Below are positions 46,920 to 55,898 of a stretch of 64,000 nucleotides of DNA, one piece after another (the stretch's first letter is position 1; every line of letters begins with the position of its first letter). Source of the stretch: Variovorax sp. DXTD-1 (GTDB taxonomy: Bacteria > Pseudomonadota > Gammaproteobacteria > Burkholderiales > Burkholderiaceae_C); contig NZ_RWKH01000024.1 of NCBI RefSeq assembly GCF_003984625.1, positions 1-64,000 of the forward strand, in the 5' to 3' direction. The notes under the pieces were generated by a model that saw nothing but the letters and a program-made list of their open reading frames with translations, was not told where the DNA came from and did no database searches. A program made the position numbers and the translations under genes.

Positions 46920-49754
46920 TTAGACCTCCCTTCCCAGCCGTTGGTAGCGGCGCTCGAATGCCTCTTTGCCGCCCTCCATCACCTGGCAAACTTCATCCCG
47001 CATCTTCTGGTCTTGCAGTGAGCCTTTCTCTTTGACACGACACTCGCCTTTGTCAAACTCCAGTGCATAGATCATCTCGGCATCCCCATTTACGACGATG
47101 TTCGGGTTATGGGTCACGATGATGAGCTGACGACGCAATTTGTTGGAGCGAATCTGCTGAACGACGAGGCCATAGATCAGATGGTTATCCAGATCGTCTT
47201 CAGGTTGATCAAGCACCAAGGGCTCGTTGCCATGGGCTAACAGAAACGCGAGCATGGCTGCGGCGCGCTGTCCGGCAGATGCCTGTCCGATCGATTGGAA
47301 GTCACGGCCATCACCCTTTCGGCTGTATTCGACTTGCAGCCCATCCTCTGGGAACCAGCAAAGGATGTGGTCAACCAACTCTGGCTTTGAGAGTACCGCT
47401 CTCTGTAGGCGGTTGCGAATGTCGGCGCCTAACGCTCCGACACCGCTGCAAGCTTGCAGAAGTTGGTGCTGCACGCTCTCAATTGCGGCCAGCTTGTCTT
47501 GACTGCCTGCAATTTCTGCGACCAACCCTTCCGGTCCGATTGCACCGTCCTCGCGGTAGATGTCTTTCACAAACCGCCCGTCGGTGATGTCCAGTAGCTC
47601 TCTGAGTGAGCGCTCGATTTCATTCGGCTGGCTGTCAAATGGCTTTAGCGCCATCCGCACATGCGGGTTGCCTTCGAGCGTGGGCTGCAGGAATTCGACT
47701 CGGCGAGCGCTGATCGCTTGCCGCGCGGCCTGGACCTCGGCAATTTGTACCTTTGCTTTTTCTTCGAGGCCGTCACGCTGCTTCTGCAGCGAATCCAGAC
47801 GCTTGATCTCGGTGTCCAAGCGCTGCTTCTCCTGAACCAGCCGGCCGTACTCACTTGGATCGTCCACGCCCTGTTGCTGCAGGTCGGCCTTCAGCCTGTC
47901 GTAGGCAGACCTTGCTTCGACCGCTTGTGCCATCCAGCCAGAACCGTTGAACTCCGCTTGAAGTACCCGACTCCGCTCGTCAAGGGTTGTGGCGGCCCGC
48001 TCGACTTCTGAACGCACCGTTGTGATCGCAGCTTGAAGCTTATGGATCAATTGCAGCACAGGCTCGTCTGCGATGGGGTCGAAAAGTCCATCGGGCAAAT
48101 CTTCCGCCACCAACTCCTGCGCAAAGGCTTTGAATCGGCTGGCCAAGTTGGCCGCGCCCTCGAACTGACGCTCAACCTCACGGCTTTGCCGACTGGTCCG
48201 CTGATAGTTCTTCAGAATCACAGCATGGTCAGCTTCTTCGAAGCGCGCGAGTTTGCGATGAACGTCCTGCAGGCTCACCACCAGTGCATCACGGGCCCGT
48301 AGTTTTCCATCCAGTTCACGCCGCTGAGCACGCGTTGCGAAGAAGGCTTGCTTGGCCTCGTCCAATGCTGCCTGCTGCGTGCCAGTAGCCGCAGCATCAT
48401 CGATGACCTTCAGCAGGGCTTGCTGGCTGTCGCCCGCCAGCGCTGCGATTTGCCCCTGGCTGAACAACCGAATCGGGAAGCGCTGTTCGTTGATGGCCTG
48501 ACTGGTCGATGGTTTGAATGCCCTCGCTGTCTCGTCCCACTCCTCGACGACGAACCCTTGACCGTCTTGCGCCCAGAGCAGGCGGTAGCTGATGCCATCC
48601 CTGCAGACCTGGATACAAATTTTTGTCTCTGCGCGCAGCCCACCCTCATCGACACGACTCTTCGCCACCTTGCTGAATCGGGCAAAGGTCTGACCAGCCT
48701 CCGAGCCCACGGGGAGTTCTTTCTCTCGCCGGTATGCCAATCGCAAGGCGTGCACGACGGTCGATTTGCCTGTTCCTCGGCCACCAATCAACGCATTGAA
48801 ATAGGGATTGCAAGCTAGTACGGCGGGCGTGCGCCGTCCCATGAATCGAGCGTCCGTGATTTCGATGGATTCAATGAAATGTTCCGGAGTTCTGAATGGC
48901 TTGAAATCATCGCCGTCGTCACTGCGACGAACCGACACACCTTGACCGTCCAACAAGGCGAGGCGCAAGCCTTCCAAATCGGGCGGGGCGGCCATCTTGA
49001 TCCATGTGTAGCGCGAGCCAGGGACAGCCACGCCCTGAAAGGAGTGGCAATCGCTGCCGACCACACTGGCGAGATTTGGCTTTATCTCGTCCCAGATCGA
49101 AGGGTATGCGGGGCGGCCCGTCTTCCATTCCAGTGCCAACAATCCGGGCGCTTGCAGCGCTTGCTTGACCATGGCCGCCTCGAGGGTGCAGCGTCTAGTG
49201 CCAGGTGCGAGTCGGAGCAAGCCTTTCCCACCATCATCGACGTGAGCCGGAATGGCGATTCCGCCACACCGTTGAACCTCTTCAATCACCTGCAGCAAAG
49301 ATTCTCGGGTGATTGCTGCACCCTCTTTGTCGTCGGTTTCTCCATGCAGATGCGCGGGGAAGCCCACACCTCCCAGCACGCTCGCGATGGTCGATGCGTT
49401 GGCTGTCGGGTCAAAAATCGCCAGCAAGTGGATCCCGCCTTGCACGGAGATTTCGACGCCAGGGAACAAATGCAGCTCTCGAAAGCCCGCCAGCGAGGTG
49501 CCGGCCGCGTCGGCCTGCTTCATCGTTGCGTAGGCCGTCTTCAGCTTGTCGATCCATTCACCGCTGTTGTGATCGGTCACGGCGATGCAGTCGATCTCTG
49601 CGGCCATGTACCTCCGCAACCAGGCTTCCGGCGTCAACTCCTGTGGCGTGCCCATAGCGGTCTGCCAAGCACCCGTGTCTTTGGATGCTGGCGTGTGCGT
49701 GTGGAAGTCAAACTTCCACCAACGCGCACCAGGATATCTATTCCACAGGTTCAT
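46920..49754 (-). CDS. PHP-domain/SMC-like AAA ATPase fusion (TrlF-like), candidate defence protein
   Basis: A 944-aa protein. Residues ~14-300 are a PHP phosphoesterase/nuclease domain with all metal motifs: FDFHTHTPAS, IAVTDHNSGEW, HLFPGVEIS, IPAHVDDGG and VVGSDCHSF. An ABC/SMC-type ATPase follows, with Walker A ALIGGRGTGKSTVVHAL (near residue 325), a long coiled-coil (about 430-690), signature-like ASAGQRAAAMLAFLL, Walker B LVLDQPEDDLDN (near 848) and switch IIVTHNPNIVV. This order resembles the TrlF family of AAA-like ATPases. AGGA lies 7 bases before ATG 49754. Base composition is less GC-rich than neighbours. It is coupled to the AlbA_2 gene. A nucleic-acid-targeting defence role is inferred. 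Confidence 0.85.
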   Translation of the reverse strand: MNLWNRYPGARWWKFDFHTHTPASKDTGAWQTAMGTPQELTPEAWLRRYMAAEIDCIAVTDHNSGEWIDKLKTAYATMKQADAAGTSLAGFRELHLFPGVEISVQGGIHLLAIFDPTANASTIASVLGGVGFPAHLHGETDDKEGAAITRESLLQVIEEVQRCGGIAIPAHVDDGGKGLLRLAPGTRRCTLEAAMVKQALQAPGLLALEWKTGRPAYPSIWDEIKPNLASVVGSDCHSFQGVAVPGSRYTWIKMAAPPDLEGLRLALLDGQGVSVRRSDDGDDFKPFRTPEHFIESIEITDARFMGRRTPAVLACNPYFNALIGGRGTGKSTVVHALRLAYRREKELPVGSEAGQTFARFSKVAKSRVDEGGLRAETKICIQVCRDGISYRLLWAQDGQGFVVEEWDETARAFKPSTSQAINEQRFPIRLFSQGQIAALAGDSQQALLKVIDDAAATGTQQAALDEAKQAFFATRAQRRELDGKLRARDALVVSLQDVHRKLARFEEADHAVILKNYQRTSRQSREVERQFEGAANLASRFKAFAQELVAEDLPDGLFDPIADEPVLQLIHKLQAAITTVRSEVERAATTLDERSRVLQAEFNGSGWMAQAVEARSAYDRLKADLQQQGVDDPSEYGRLVQEKQRLDTEIKRLDSLQKQRDGLEEKAKVQIAEVQAARQAISARRVEFLQPTLEGNPHVRMALKPFDSQPNEIERSLRELLDITDGRFVKDIYREDGAIGPEGLVAEIAGSQDKLAAIESVQHQLLQACSGVGALGADIRNRLQRAVLSKPELVDHILCWFPEDGLQVEYSRKGDGRDFQSIGQASAGQRAAAMLAFLLAHGNEPLVLDQPEDDLDNHLIYGLVVQQIRSNKLRRQLIIVTHNPNIVVNGDAEMIYALEFDKGECRVKEKGSLQDQKMRDEVCQVMEGGKEAFERRYQRLGREV

Positions 49755-49819
49755 AACTTTCCTCACTCTCAGGGCACACACACAGCCGAACAATTGATCC
49801 AGCTGTGAGTTCGCTCGAA

Positions 49820-50911
49820 TCAGCTCGAAAACAGGAAGTTCATCACGTCGCCGTCTTTCACGACGTATTCCTTGCCTTCCGAACGCATCTTGCCCGCGTC
49901 CTTCGCGCCCTGCTCGCCCTTGTAGGCGATGTAGTCCTCGAACGCGATGGTCTGGGCGCGGATGTAGCCCTTTTCGAAGTCGCCGTGAATCACGCCGGCC
50001 GCCTGCGGGCCGGTGTCGCCGATGTGGATGGTCCAGGCGCGCACCTCCTTCACGCCGGCGGTGAAGTAGGTCTGCAGGCCCAGCAGCTTGAACGCCGCGC
50101 GGATCAGGCGGTTCAGGCCCGGTTCGTCCTGGCCGATTTCGGCGAGGAACATCTTCTTGTCTTCGTCGTCCATCTCGGCCAGGTCGGCTTCGATCTTGGC
50201 GCAGATGGCGACCACGGGTGCGCCCTGCTTGGCCGCGTACTCGCGCAGGCGGTCGAGGTACGGGTTGTTCTCGAAGCCGTCTTCGGCCACGTTGCCGACG
50301 AACATCGCGGGCTTGGCGGTGATGAGCGTGAAGCTCTTGACCAGCGGCTGCTCTTCCTTGGTGAACTCTAGCGCGCGCACCGGCGTGTTCTCGTTCAGCG
50401 CGGCCTGGCAGCGCTCGAGCAGGCCGACGAGCTTTTGCGCGTCCTTGTCGCCCGAGCGGGCCACCTTGGTGTGGCGGTGCAGCGCCTTCTCCACCGTGGC
50501 CAGGTCGGCTAGGCAGAGCTCGGTCTGGATCACTTCGATGTCGGAGATCGGGTCGACCTTGCCGGCCACGTGGATCACGTTCTCGTCGTCGAAGCAGCGC
50601 ACCACGTTCACCGTCGCGTCGGTTTCGCGGATGTGCGCAAGAAACTTGTTGCCCAGGCCCTCGCCCGTGCTGGCACCGGCCACCAGGCCGGCAATGTCGA
50701 CGAACTCGACGATGGCGGGCACCACGCGCTCGGGCTTGACGATCTCGCTGAGCTGCGCGAGCCGCGGATCGGGCACTTCCACCACGCCCACGTTGGGTTC
50801 GATGGTGCAGAACGGATAGTTTTCCGCTGCGATACCGGCCTTGGTCAACGCATTGAAAAGGGTGGATTTACCGACGTTGGGCAGGCCGACGATGCCGCAT
50901 TGCAAACTCAT
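49820..50911 (-). CDS. ychF: redox-regulated ATPase YchF (OBG family)
   Basis: A 363-aa Obg-family translation-associated ATPase. The G1 motif is CGIVGLPNVGKSTLFNALTKAG, with YPFCTIEPNVGVV and FVDIAGLVAGASTGEGLGNKFLAHIRE. The G4 position reads NVAE rather than NKxD, the known reason YchF prefers ATP. The C-terminal TGS domain reads KEVRAWTIHIGDTGPQAAGVIHGDFEKGYIRAQTIAFEDY. Length is exact for the family. It is divergent from the ribose operon. Confidence 0.97.
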   Translation of the reverse strand: MSLQCGIVGLPNVGKSTLFNALTKAGIAAENYPFCTIEPNVGVVEVPDPRLAQLSEIVKPERVVPAIVEFVDIAGLVAGASTGEGLGNKFLAHIRETDATVNVVRCFDDENVIHVAGKVDPISDIEVIQTELCLADLATVEKALHRHTKVARSGDKDAQKLVGLLERCQAALNENTPVRALEFTKEEQPLVKSFTLITAKPAMFVGNVAEDGFENNPYLDRLREYAAKQGAPVVAICAKIEADLAEMDDEDKKMFLAEIGQDEPGLNRLIRAAFKLLGLQTYFTAGVKEVRAWTIHIGDTGPQAAGVIHGDFEKGYIRAQTIAFEDYIAYKGEQGAKDAGKMRSEGKEYVVKDGDVMNFLFSS

Positions 50912-51012
50912 GGGGGGTCCTCTGGGTAACCCACGATTTTAGGCGACCCGGCTTGGGCGCTGCTTGCCGGGTTTGCAAGACGGCTCCGGCTGATCAGGGT
51001 TAAACCCAGGAA

Positions 51013-51036
51013 GCAAACGTTTGCGCAAACGTTTTC
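51013..51036 (+). promoter_or_regulatory. tandem RbsR (LacI-type) operators overlapping rbs promoter
   Basis: A perfect palindrome GCAAACGTTTGC (51013-51024) is immediately followed by the near-copy GCAAACGTTTTC (51025-51036). These are LacI-family operators with central CG. A TATTAT -10 candidate at 51043-51048 and a TTTGCG -35 at 51020-51025 (17-base spacer) overlap them, so bound repressor would block RNA polymerase. Confidence 0.8.
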
Positions 51037-51102
51037 GTTCGTTATTATCGGACCCCCCGGCCAAGACCGGCGCCCGCTCAACCACCTCAGGAGACACATC
51101 CC

Positions 51103-52059
51103 ATGAAGTTCACCCGCCGTACGCTGCAAAGCGCAGCCGCACTGACGTTGCTGGGCGCCTTTGCCGTCACGCCCGCCCTCGCCCAGGAAAAACCCAAGGT
51201 GGCGCTGGTCATGAAGTCGCTGGCCAACGAATTCTTCCGCACCATGGAAGACGGCGCCAAGGCGCACCAGAAAGCCAACGCCTCGCAATACACGCTGGTG
51301 GCCAACGGCATCAAGGACGAGACCGACACGGCCGCCCAGATCAAGATGGTCGAGCAGATGATGGCGCAGAAGATCAATGCGCTGGTCATTGCGCCAGCCG
51401 ATTCGAAGGCGCTGGTGCCGGTGGTCAAGGCGGCCATCGACCGGGGCATCCTGGTAGTCAACATCGACAACCAGTTCGACGCCGCCGCGCTGAAGGAAAA
51501 GGGCATCCAGGTGCCCTTCGTCGGCCCGGACAACCGTGCCGGCGCCAAGCTGGTCGGCGACGAGCTGGCCAAGAGCCTGAAGGCGGGCGACAAGGTCGGC
51601 ATCATCGAAGGCGTTTCGACCACCTTCAATGCGCAGCAGCGCACCCTCGGCTACCAGGACGCGATGAAGGCTGCCGGCGTGACGGTGGTGGGTGTGCAGT
51701 CGGGCCAGTGGGAAATCGACAAGGGCAACACGGTGGCCGCCGGCATGATGCGCGAGCACCCCGACCTGAAAGCGCTGCTCGCGGGCAACGACAGCATGGC
51801 GCTCGGCGCGGTGGCTGCCGTCAAGGCCGCGGGCAAGACCGGCAAGGTGCTGGTGGTGGGCTACGACAACATCGGCGCCATCAAGCCGATGCTGAAGGAC
51901 GGCCGGGTGCTTGCCACCGCCGACCAGTTCGCGGCCAAGCAGGCGGTGTTCGGCATCGAGACCGCGCTCAAGGCGCTGGCCGAGAAAAAGCCGCAGTCGA
52001 GCATGCCGGCCGAAGTGAAGACCGACGTGGTGCTGGTCACCAAGTCGTCCGCGAAGTAA
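51103..52059 (+). CDS. rbsB: ribose ABC transporter substrate-binding protein
   Basis: A 318-aa periplasmic sugar-binding protein (Peripla_BP_4). The signal peptide, residues 1-27, is RR-containing then AAALTLLGAFAVTPALA. The mature protein reads KVALVMKSLANEFFRTMEDGAKAHQ, INALVIAPADSKALVPVVKAAIDRGI, VNIDNQFD, FVGPDNRAGAKLVGDEL and LAGNDSMALGAVAAVKAAG. First gene of the rbs operon, behind tandem LacI-type operators; GGAG lies about 8 bases upstream of ATG. Confidence 0.93.
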   Translation: MKFTRRTLQSAAALTLLGAFAVTPALAQEKPKVALVMKSLANEFFRTMEDGAKAHQKANASQYTLVANGIKDETDTAAQIKMVEQMMAQKINALVIAPADSKALVPVVKAAIDRGILVVNIDNQFDAAALKEKGIQVPFVGPDNRAGAKLVGDELAKSLKAGDKVGIIEGVSTTFNAQQRTLGYQDAMKAAGVTVVGVQSGQWEIDKGNTVAAGMMREHPDLKALLAGNDSMALGAVAAVKAAGKTGKVLVVGYDNIGAIKPMLKDGRVLATADQFAAKQAVFGIETALKALAEKKPQSSMPAEVKTDVVLVTKSSAK

Positions 52060-52063
52060 TGTT

Positions 52064-52158
52064 GCTCGCCCCCAGTCTTCGCGCACTTCGTGTCGCTTCG
52101 CCAACCCCCTACCGGGGGCAACACCTGAGGCCCGGCAAAGCCGGTTCCTCGGTGTTTC
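52064..52158 (-). repeat. dispersed intergenic repeat, copy 2
   Basis: About 95 bases between rbsB and rbsA, nearly filling the gap, match the inverted sequence at 26125-26219 with only scattered differences. Internal small palindromes suggest a REP-like element able to form hairpins in the rbs mRNA. This could stabilise the upstream rbsB message, a common role for such repeats. Confidence 0.75.
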
Positions 52159-52176
52159 TGGACTGAGGTGGTCATC

Positions 52177-53799
52177 GTGACTGACGCCCGTCGCAATACG
52201 TCCGCGCTCTCGCTGAGCGCGCTTGGCAAGGACTATGCGGCGCCGGTGCTCGACGACGTTTCGCTGGAGCTGAATGCCGGCGAGGTTCTAGCGCTCACGG
52301 GCGAGAACGGTGCCGGCAAAAGCACGCTGTCGAAAATCGTCTGCGGCCTGGTGCAGCCGACGCGCGGCCAGATGCTGCTGGGCGGCGCACCGTTCCAGCC
52401 CGCCTCGCGCCGCGACGCCGAGCGGCTGGGCGTGCGAATGGTCATGCAGGAACTGGGGCTGGTCAACACGCTGTCGGTGGCCGAGAACCTGCTGCTCGAC
52501 CGGTTGCCCAACCAGACGGGCTGGATCCGCCGCGGCAAGCTGCACGAACTGGCCGCGCAGCAGCTCGCGAAAATCGGCATGCAGAACATCGCCCCGGCCA
52601 CGCCCGTCGCGCGGCTCGGGATCGGCCAGCAGCAGATGGTCGAGATTGCGCGCAACCTGCAGGACGACACGCGCGTGCTGGTGCTCGACGAGCCCACCGC
52701 CATGCTCACGCCCCGCGAAACCTCGCACCTCTTCGAGCAGATCGAACTGCTCAAGGCGCGCGGTGTGGCCATCGTCTATGTGTCGCACCGGCTGGAGGAA
52801 TTGCAGCGCATTGCCGACCGCGTGGCGGTGCTGCGCGACGGCCGGCTGGTCGACGTGCGCCCGATGGCCGGCGTGCGTGAATCCGAACTGGTGCAGCGCA
52901 TGGTGGGCCGCGCGGTGCACGAGCACGAAGGGCGCGACCGCCGCGTGGCCGGCCCCGTCTTGCTGAGCGCACGCGGCATCGGCCGCGCTGAGGTCGTGCA
53001 GGGCGTGGACATCGACCTGCATGCGGGCGAAGTCATGGGCTTGGCCGGCTTGGTCGGCTCGGGCCGGACGGAGCTGGTGCGTCTGCTGTTCGGCGCGGAC
53101 CGTGCCGACCGCGGCGAAATTCTTCTCTACGACGGCATCGCCAGCACGCAGCCGGTGCAGCGCGCGCCCAAGGGCTGGCGGTCGCCGATGCAGGCCATTC
53201 GCGCGGGCATCGGCCTGGTGACTGAAGATCGCAAGTCGCAAGGCCTGTTGCTCACGCAGCCGATTCGCGTCAACGCCACATTGAGCGACCTGGGCGCCAT
53301 CTCGCACGCCGGCTGGCTGCAGCGCGCCAAGGAGCGTGGCATCGCCAAACGGCTGGTGGACCTGCTGCGCATCCGCTCGCGCAGCATCGAGCAGCCCGTT
53401 GCCACGCTGAGCGGCGGCAATCAGCAGAAGGTGGTTTTCGCGCGCTGGCTGCACCGCGAATGCAAGGTGCTGCTTCTGGACGAGCCCACGCGCGGCGTGG
53501 ACGTGGGCGCGCGCGCCGATCTCTATGCCGAGCTCGACCGCATGACCGAGGCCGGCAAGGCGCTCCTGATGGTGTCGAGCGACCTGCGCGAGCTGATGGC
53601 GATGTGCGACCGCATCGGCGTGATGAGCGCCGGCCGATTGGTCGCAGTGTTCGAGCGCGGTCAATGGAGCGAACAATCGCTGCTCGCCGCCGCATTCAGC
53701 GACGCGGCAGGACGCGCCACCTCGCCGACGGCTCCGATGGCGGGAGCCGCCATTTCCGATTCGAATACGGCCCGACCGGCCTCCTCCCAGACACCATGA
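52177..53799 (+). CDS. rbsA: ribose ABC transporter ATP-binding protein
   Basis: A 540-aa duplicated ABC ATPase typical of sugar importers. First cassette: TGENGAGKSTLSKIVCGL, LGIGQQQMVEIARNL, VLVLDEPTAML. The second cassette has a degenerate Walker A (GLVGSGRTELVRLLFG) as usual for RbsA, with intact LSGGNQQKVVFARWL and VLLLDEPTRGVDVGARADLY. I chose the GTG at 52177 (VTDARRNTS), with GAGG about 8 bases upstream, over a GTG three codons earlier. The C-terminal ~35 residues are Ala/Pro/Thr-rich and extra. The stop overlaps rbsC by 4 bases. Confidence 0.94.
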   Translation: MTDARRNTSALSLSALGKDYAAPVLDDVSLELNAGEVLALTGENGAGKSTLSKIVCGLVQPTRGQMLLGGAPFQPASRRDAERLGVRMVMQELGLVNTLSVAENLLLDRLPNQTGWIRRGKLHELAAQQLAKIGMQNIAPATPVARLGIGQQQMVEIARNLQDDTRVLVLDEPTAMLTPRETSHLFEQIELLKARGVAIVYVSHRLEELQRIADRVAVLRDGRLVDVRPMAGVRESELVQRMVGRAVHEHEGRDRRVAGPVLLSARGIGRAEVVQGVDIDLHAGEVMGLAGLVGSGRTELVRLLFGADRADRGEILLYDGIASTQPVQRAPKGWRSPMQAIRAGIGLVTEDRKSQGLLLTQPIRVNATLSDLGAISHAGWLQRAKERGIAKRLVDLLRIRSRSIEQPVATLSGGNQQKVVFARWLHRECKVLLLDEPTRGVDVGARADLYAELDRMTEAGKALLMVSSDLRELMAMCDRIGVMSAGRLVAVFERGQWSEQSLLAAAFSDAAGRATSPTAPMAGAAISDSNTARPASSQTP

Positions 53800-54779
53800 A
53801 CGCAGCCGCCGCTACATCCGCCCAACCCTCCGCTCTCAAGGGCCAGTTGGGCACCTATCTTGGCCTCACGGTCGTGCTCGTGGGCATGGTCGTGCTTTTC
53901 GGTTCGCTGAGCGAGTACTTCTTTACCCGCGAAACCTTCATTTCCATTGCCAACGAAATTCCCGCGTTGGCGGTGATGGCCGTCGGCATGACCTTCGTGC
54001 TGATCATCGCGGGCATCGATCTTTCGGTGGGCTCGGTGCTCGCACTCAGCGCCGCGGTCACGGCCGCGGCCATCCTGCAGTGGCAGCTCCCGGTGCCCGT
54101 GGCTGCCGCGCTGGGCCTGGCGACCGGGCTGGTATGCGGCACGGTCACGGGCGCGGTGTCGGTCGCATGGCGCCTTCCGAGCTTCATCGTTTCGCTGGGC
54201 ATGCTCGAAGCGGTACGCGGCGGTGCGTACCTGGTGACCGATTCGCGCACGCAGTACGTGGGCGACGCGATCTCCGGCTTGGCTGCGCCCTGGGTCGGCG
54301 GCATTTCGGCGGCTTTCGTGCTGGCGGTGGTGCTGGTGGTTGCGGGCCAGCTGGTGCTCACGCGCACGGTGTTCGGCCGGCATGTGGTGGGCATCGGCAC
54401 CAATGAAGAAGCCATGCGGCTTGCCGGCATCGACCCGCGGCCGATCCGCATCATCGTGTTTGCCGCCACCGGCCTGCTGGCCGGGCTGGCGGGGCTGATG
54501 CAGTCGGCACGGCTCGAGGCGGCCGACCCGAATGCCGGCGTCGGCATCGAGCTGCAGGTGATCGCGGCCGTGGTGATCGGCGGCACCAGCCTCATGGGCG
54601 GACGCGGCTCGGTGGTCAACACCTTCTTCGGCGTGCTCATCATCGCGGTGCTCGAAGCCGGGCTCGCACAAGTGGGTGCGAGCGAGCCGAGCAAGCGCAT
54701 CATCACCGGCGCGGTGATCGTGGTTGCGGTGATCATCGACACCTTGCGCCAGCGCCGGGCCGACCGCCGCCTGGCCTGA
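53796..54779 (+). CDS. rbsC: ribose ABC transporter permease
   Basis: A 327-aa permease with about eight to ten hydrophobic segments. BPD_transp_2 motifs: VMAVGMTFVLIIAGIDLSVGSVLALSAAV, RLPSFIVSLGMLEAVRGGAYLVTDS, and the cytoplasmic EAA-like loop GRHVVGIGTNEEAMRLAGIDPRPI. VIGGTSLMGGRGSVVNTFFGVLII follows. ATG 53796 overlaps the rbsA stop (ATGA), so the membrane and ATPase subunits are coupled. Confidence 0.95.
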   Translation: MNAAAATSAQPSALKGQLGTYLGLTVVLVGMVVLFGSLSEYFFTRETFISIANEIPALAVMAVGMTFVLIIAGIDLSVGSVLALSAAVTAAAILQWQLPVPVAAALGLATGLVCGTVTGAVSVAWRLPSFIVSLGMLEAVRGGAYLVTDSRTQYVGDAISGLAAPWVGGISAAFVLAVVLVVAGQLVLTRTVFGRHVVGIGTNEEAMRLAGIDPRPIRIIVFAATGLLAGLAGLMQSARLEAADPNAGVGIELQVIAAVVIGGTSLMGGRGSVVNTFFGVLIIAVLEAGLAQVGASEPSKRIITGAVIVVAVIIDTLRQRRADRRLA

Positions 54780-54806
54780 CGCCTTCAAGAAAAAAGGGAA
54801 CACGCC

Positions 54807-55898
54807 ATGGCCACCATCAAGGACGTCGCGCTGCGCGCGGGAGTTTCGGTTACCACCGTCTCGCATGTGGTCAACGACACGCGCCACGTGAGCGCCAAGG
54901 GGCGCGAGCGCGTGGAGCAGGCCATCCGCGAACTGGGCTACGTGCCCAACGCGATGGCGCGCAGCCTGAAGAGCAACACCACGTCGACGCTGGGCATGCT
55001 GATTCCGAACAGCTCGAATCCGTACTTTGCCGAGATCGTGCGCATCGTGGAAGACCGCTGCTTTGGCGCCGGCTACACGCTGGTGCTGTGCAATACCGAC
55101 GACGAGCCCCGCCGCCAGAGCGTGTACCTGCAGGTGCTGGCCGAGCGCCGCATCGACGGACTGATCGTGGTGTCCACGGGCGCGGGCGACGACGACTCGC
55201 TGGTCACCCAACTGCACGGCCTGCGCATTCCCACGGTGCTGGTCGACCGCGAGATTGCGGACCCGGCCTGCGACCTGGTGGAAACCGCCCACATGCAGGG
55301 CGGCCTGCTCGCGGTGCGGCACCTGCTGTCGCTCGGTCACAAGCGCATTGCCTGCATTGGCGGGCCGGTGGGCGTGATGCCGAGCGAGCAGCGCATCGAA
55401 GGCTGGCGCATGGCGCTGGCCGAGAACGGCGCCACGCCGAACGCCGATGCGCTACTGTGGCGCGGCGGCTTCACGAGCCAGGGCGGCTATGAGGCGATGC
55501 ACGCCATCCTGCGTACCGAGCAGGCGCTTTCGGCCGTGTTCGTGTGCAACGACCTGATGGCCATCGGCGCCCTGCGCGCGGCGCATGAAAGCGGCGTGCA
55601 TGTGCCCGACGACCTGTCGATCGTCGGCTTCGACGACATCGAACTCTCGGCCTACACCAGCCCGCCGCTCACCACCGTGGCGCAACCCAAGGAGCGCATC
55701 GGCGCACTGGCGGTCGACATGCTGCTGGAGCGCGTGGGCGGCAAGCGGCGCGATGCGCGCAAGGTGGTGCTGCAGCCCGAGCTGCGCGTGCGCGCCTCGA
55801 CGGCGCGGCATGCCAGCTTCCGCGAGGCGGCCGCGCCCGCTCCTGCCACCACGCCTGCTTCTTCTCCAACGGAAAACCGAAAGTCCCGCGCCCCGTGA
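54807..55898 (+). CDS. rbsR: LacI-family repressor RbsR
   Basis: A 363-aa LacI regulator. HTH: ATIKDVALRAGVSVTTVSHVVNDTRHVSAKGRERVEQAIRELGYVPNAMARSLKS. The effector domain is RbsB-like: LGMLIPNSSNPYFAEIVRIVED, VVSTGAGDDD, RIACIGGPVGVMPSEQRIEGWR and SIVGFDDIELSAYTSPPLTTV. It lies inside the operon between rbsC and rbsK and should bind the tandem operators at 51013, releasing in the presence of ribose. The C-terminal ~30 residues are a Pro/Ala-rich extra tail. Confidence 0.93.
   Translation: MATIKDVALRAGVSVTTVSHVVNDTRHVSAKGRERVEQAIRELGYVPNAMARSLKSNTTSTLGMLIPNSSNPYFAEIVRIVEDRCFGAGYTLVLCNTDDEPRRQSVYLQVLAERRIDGLIVVSTGAGDDDSLVTQLHGLRIPTVLVDREIADPACDLVETAHMQGGLLAVRHLLSLGHKRIACIGGPVGVMPSEQRIEGWRMALAENGATPNADALLWRGGFTSQGGYEAMHAILRTEQALSAVFVCNDLMAIGALRAAHESGVHVPDDLSIVGFDDIELSAYTSPPLTTVAQPKERIGALAVDMLLERVGGKRRDARKVVLQPELRVRASTARHASFREAAAPAPATTPASSPTENRKSRAP

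Noticed and set aside
50838..50851. GGTCAA half-site in ychF as a third oxalate-regulon operator
   Set aside because: It lacks the opposite TTGACC half and lies inside a housekeeping coding region.
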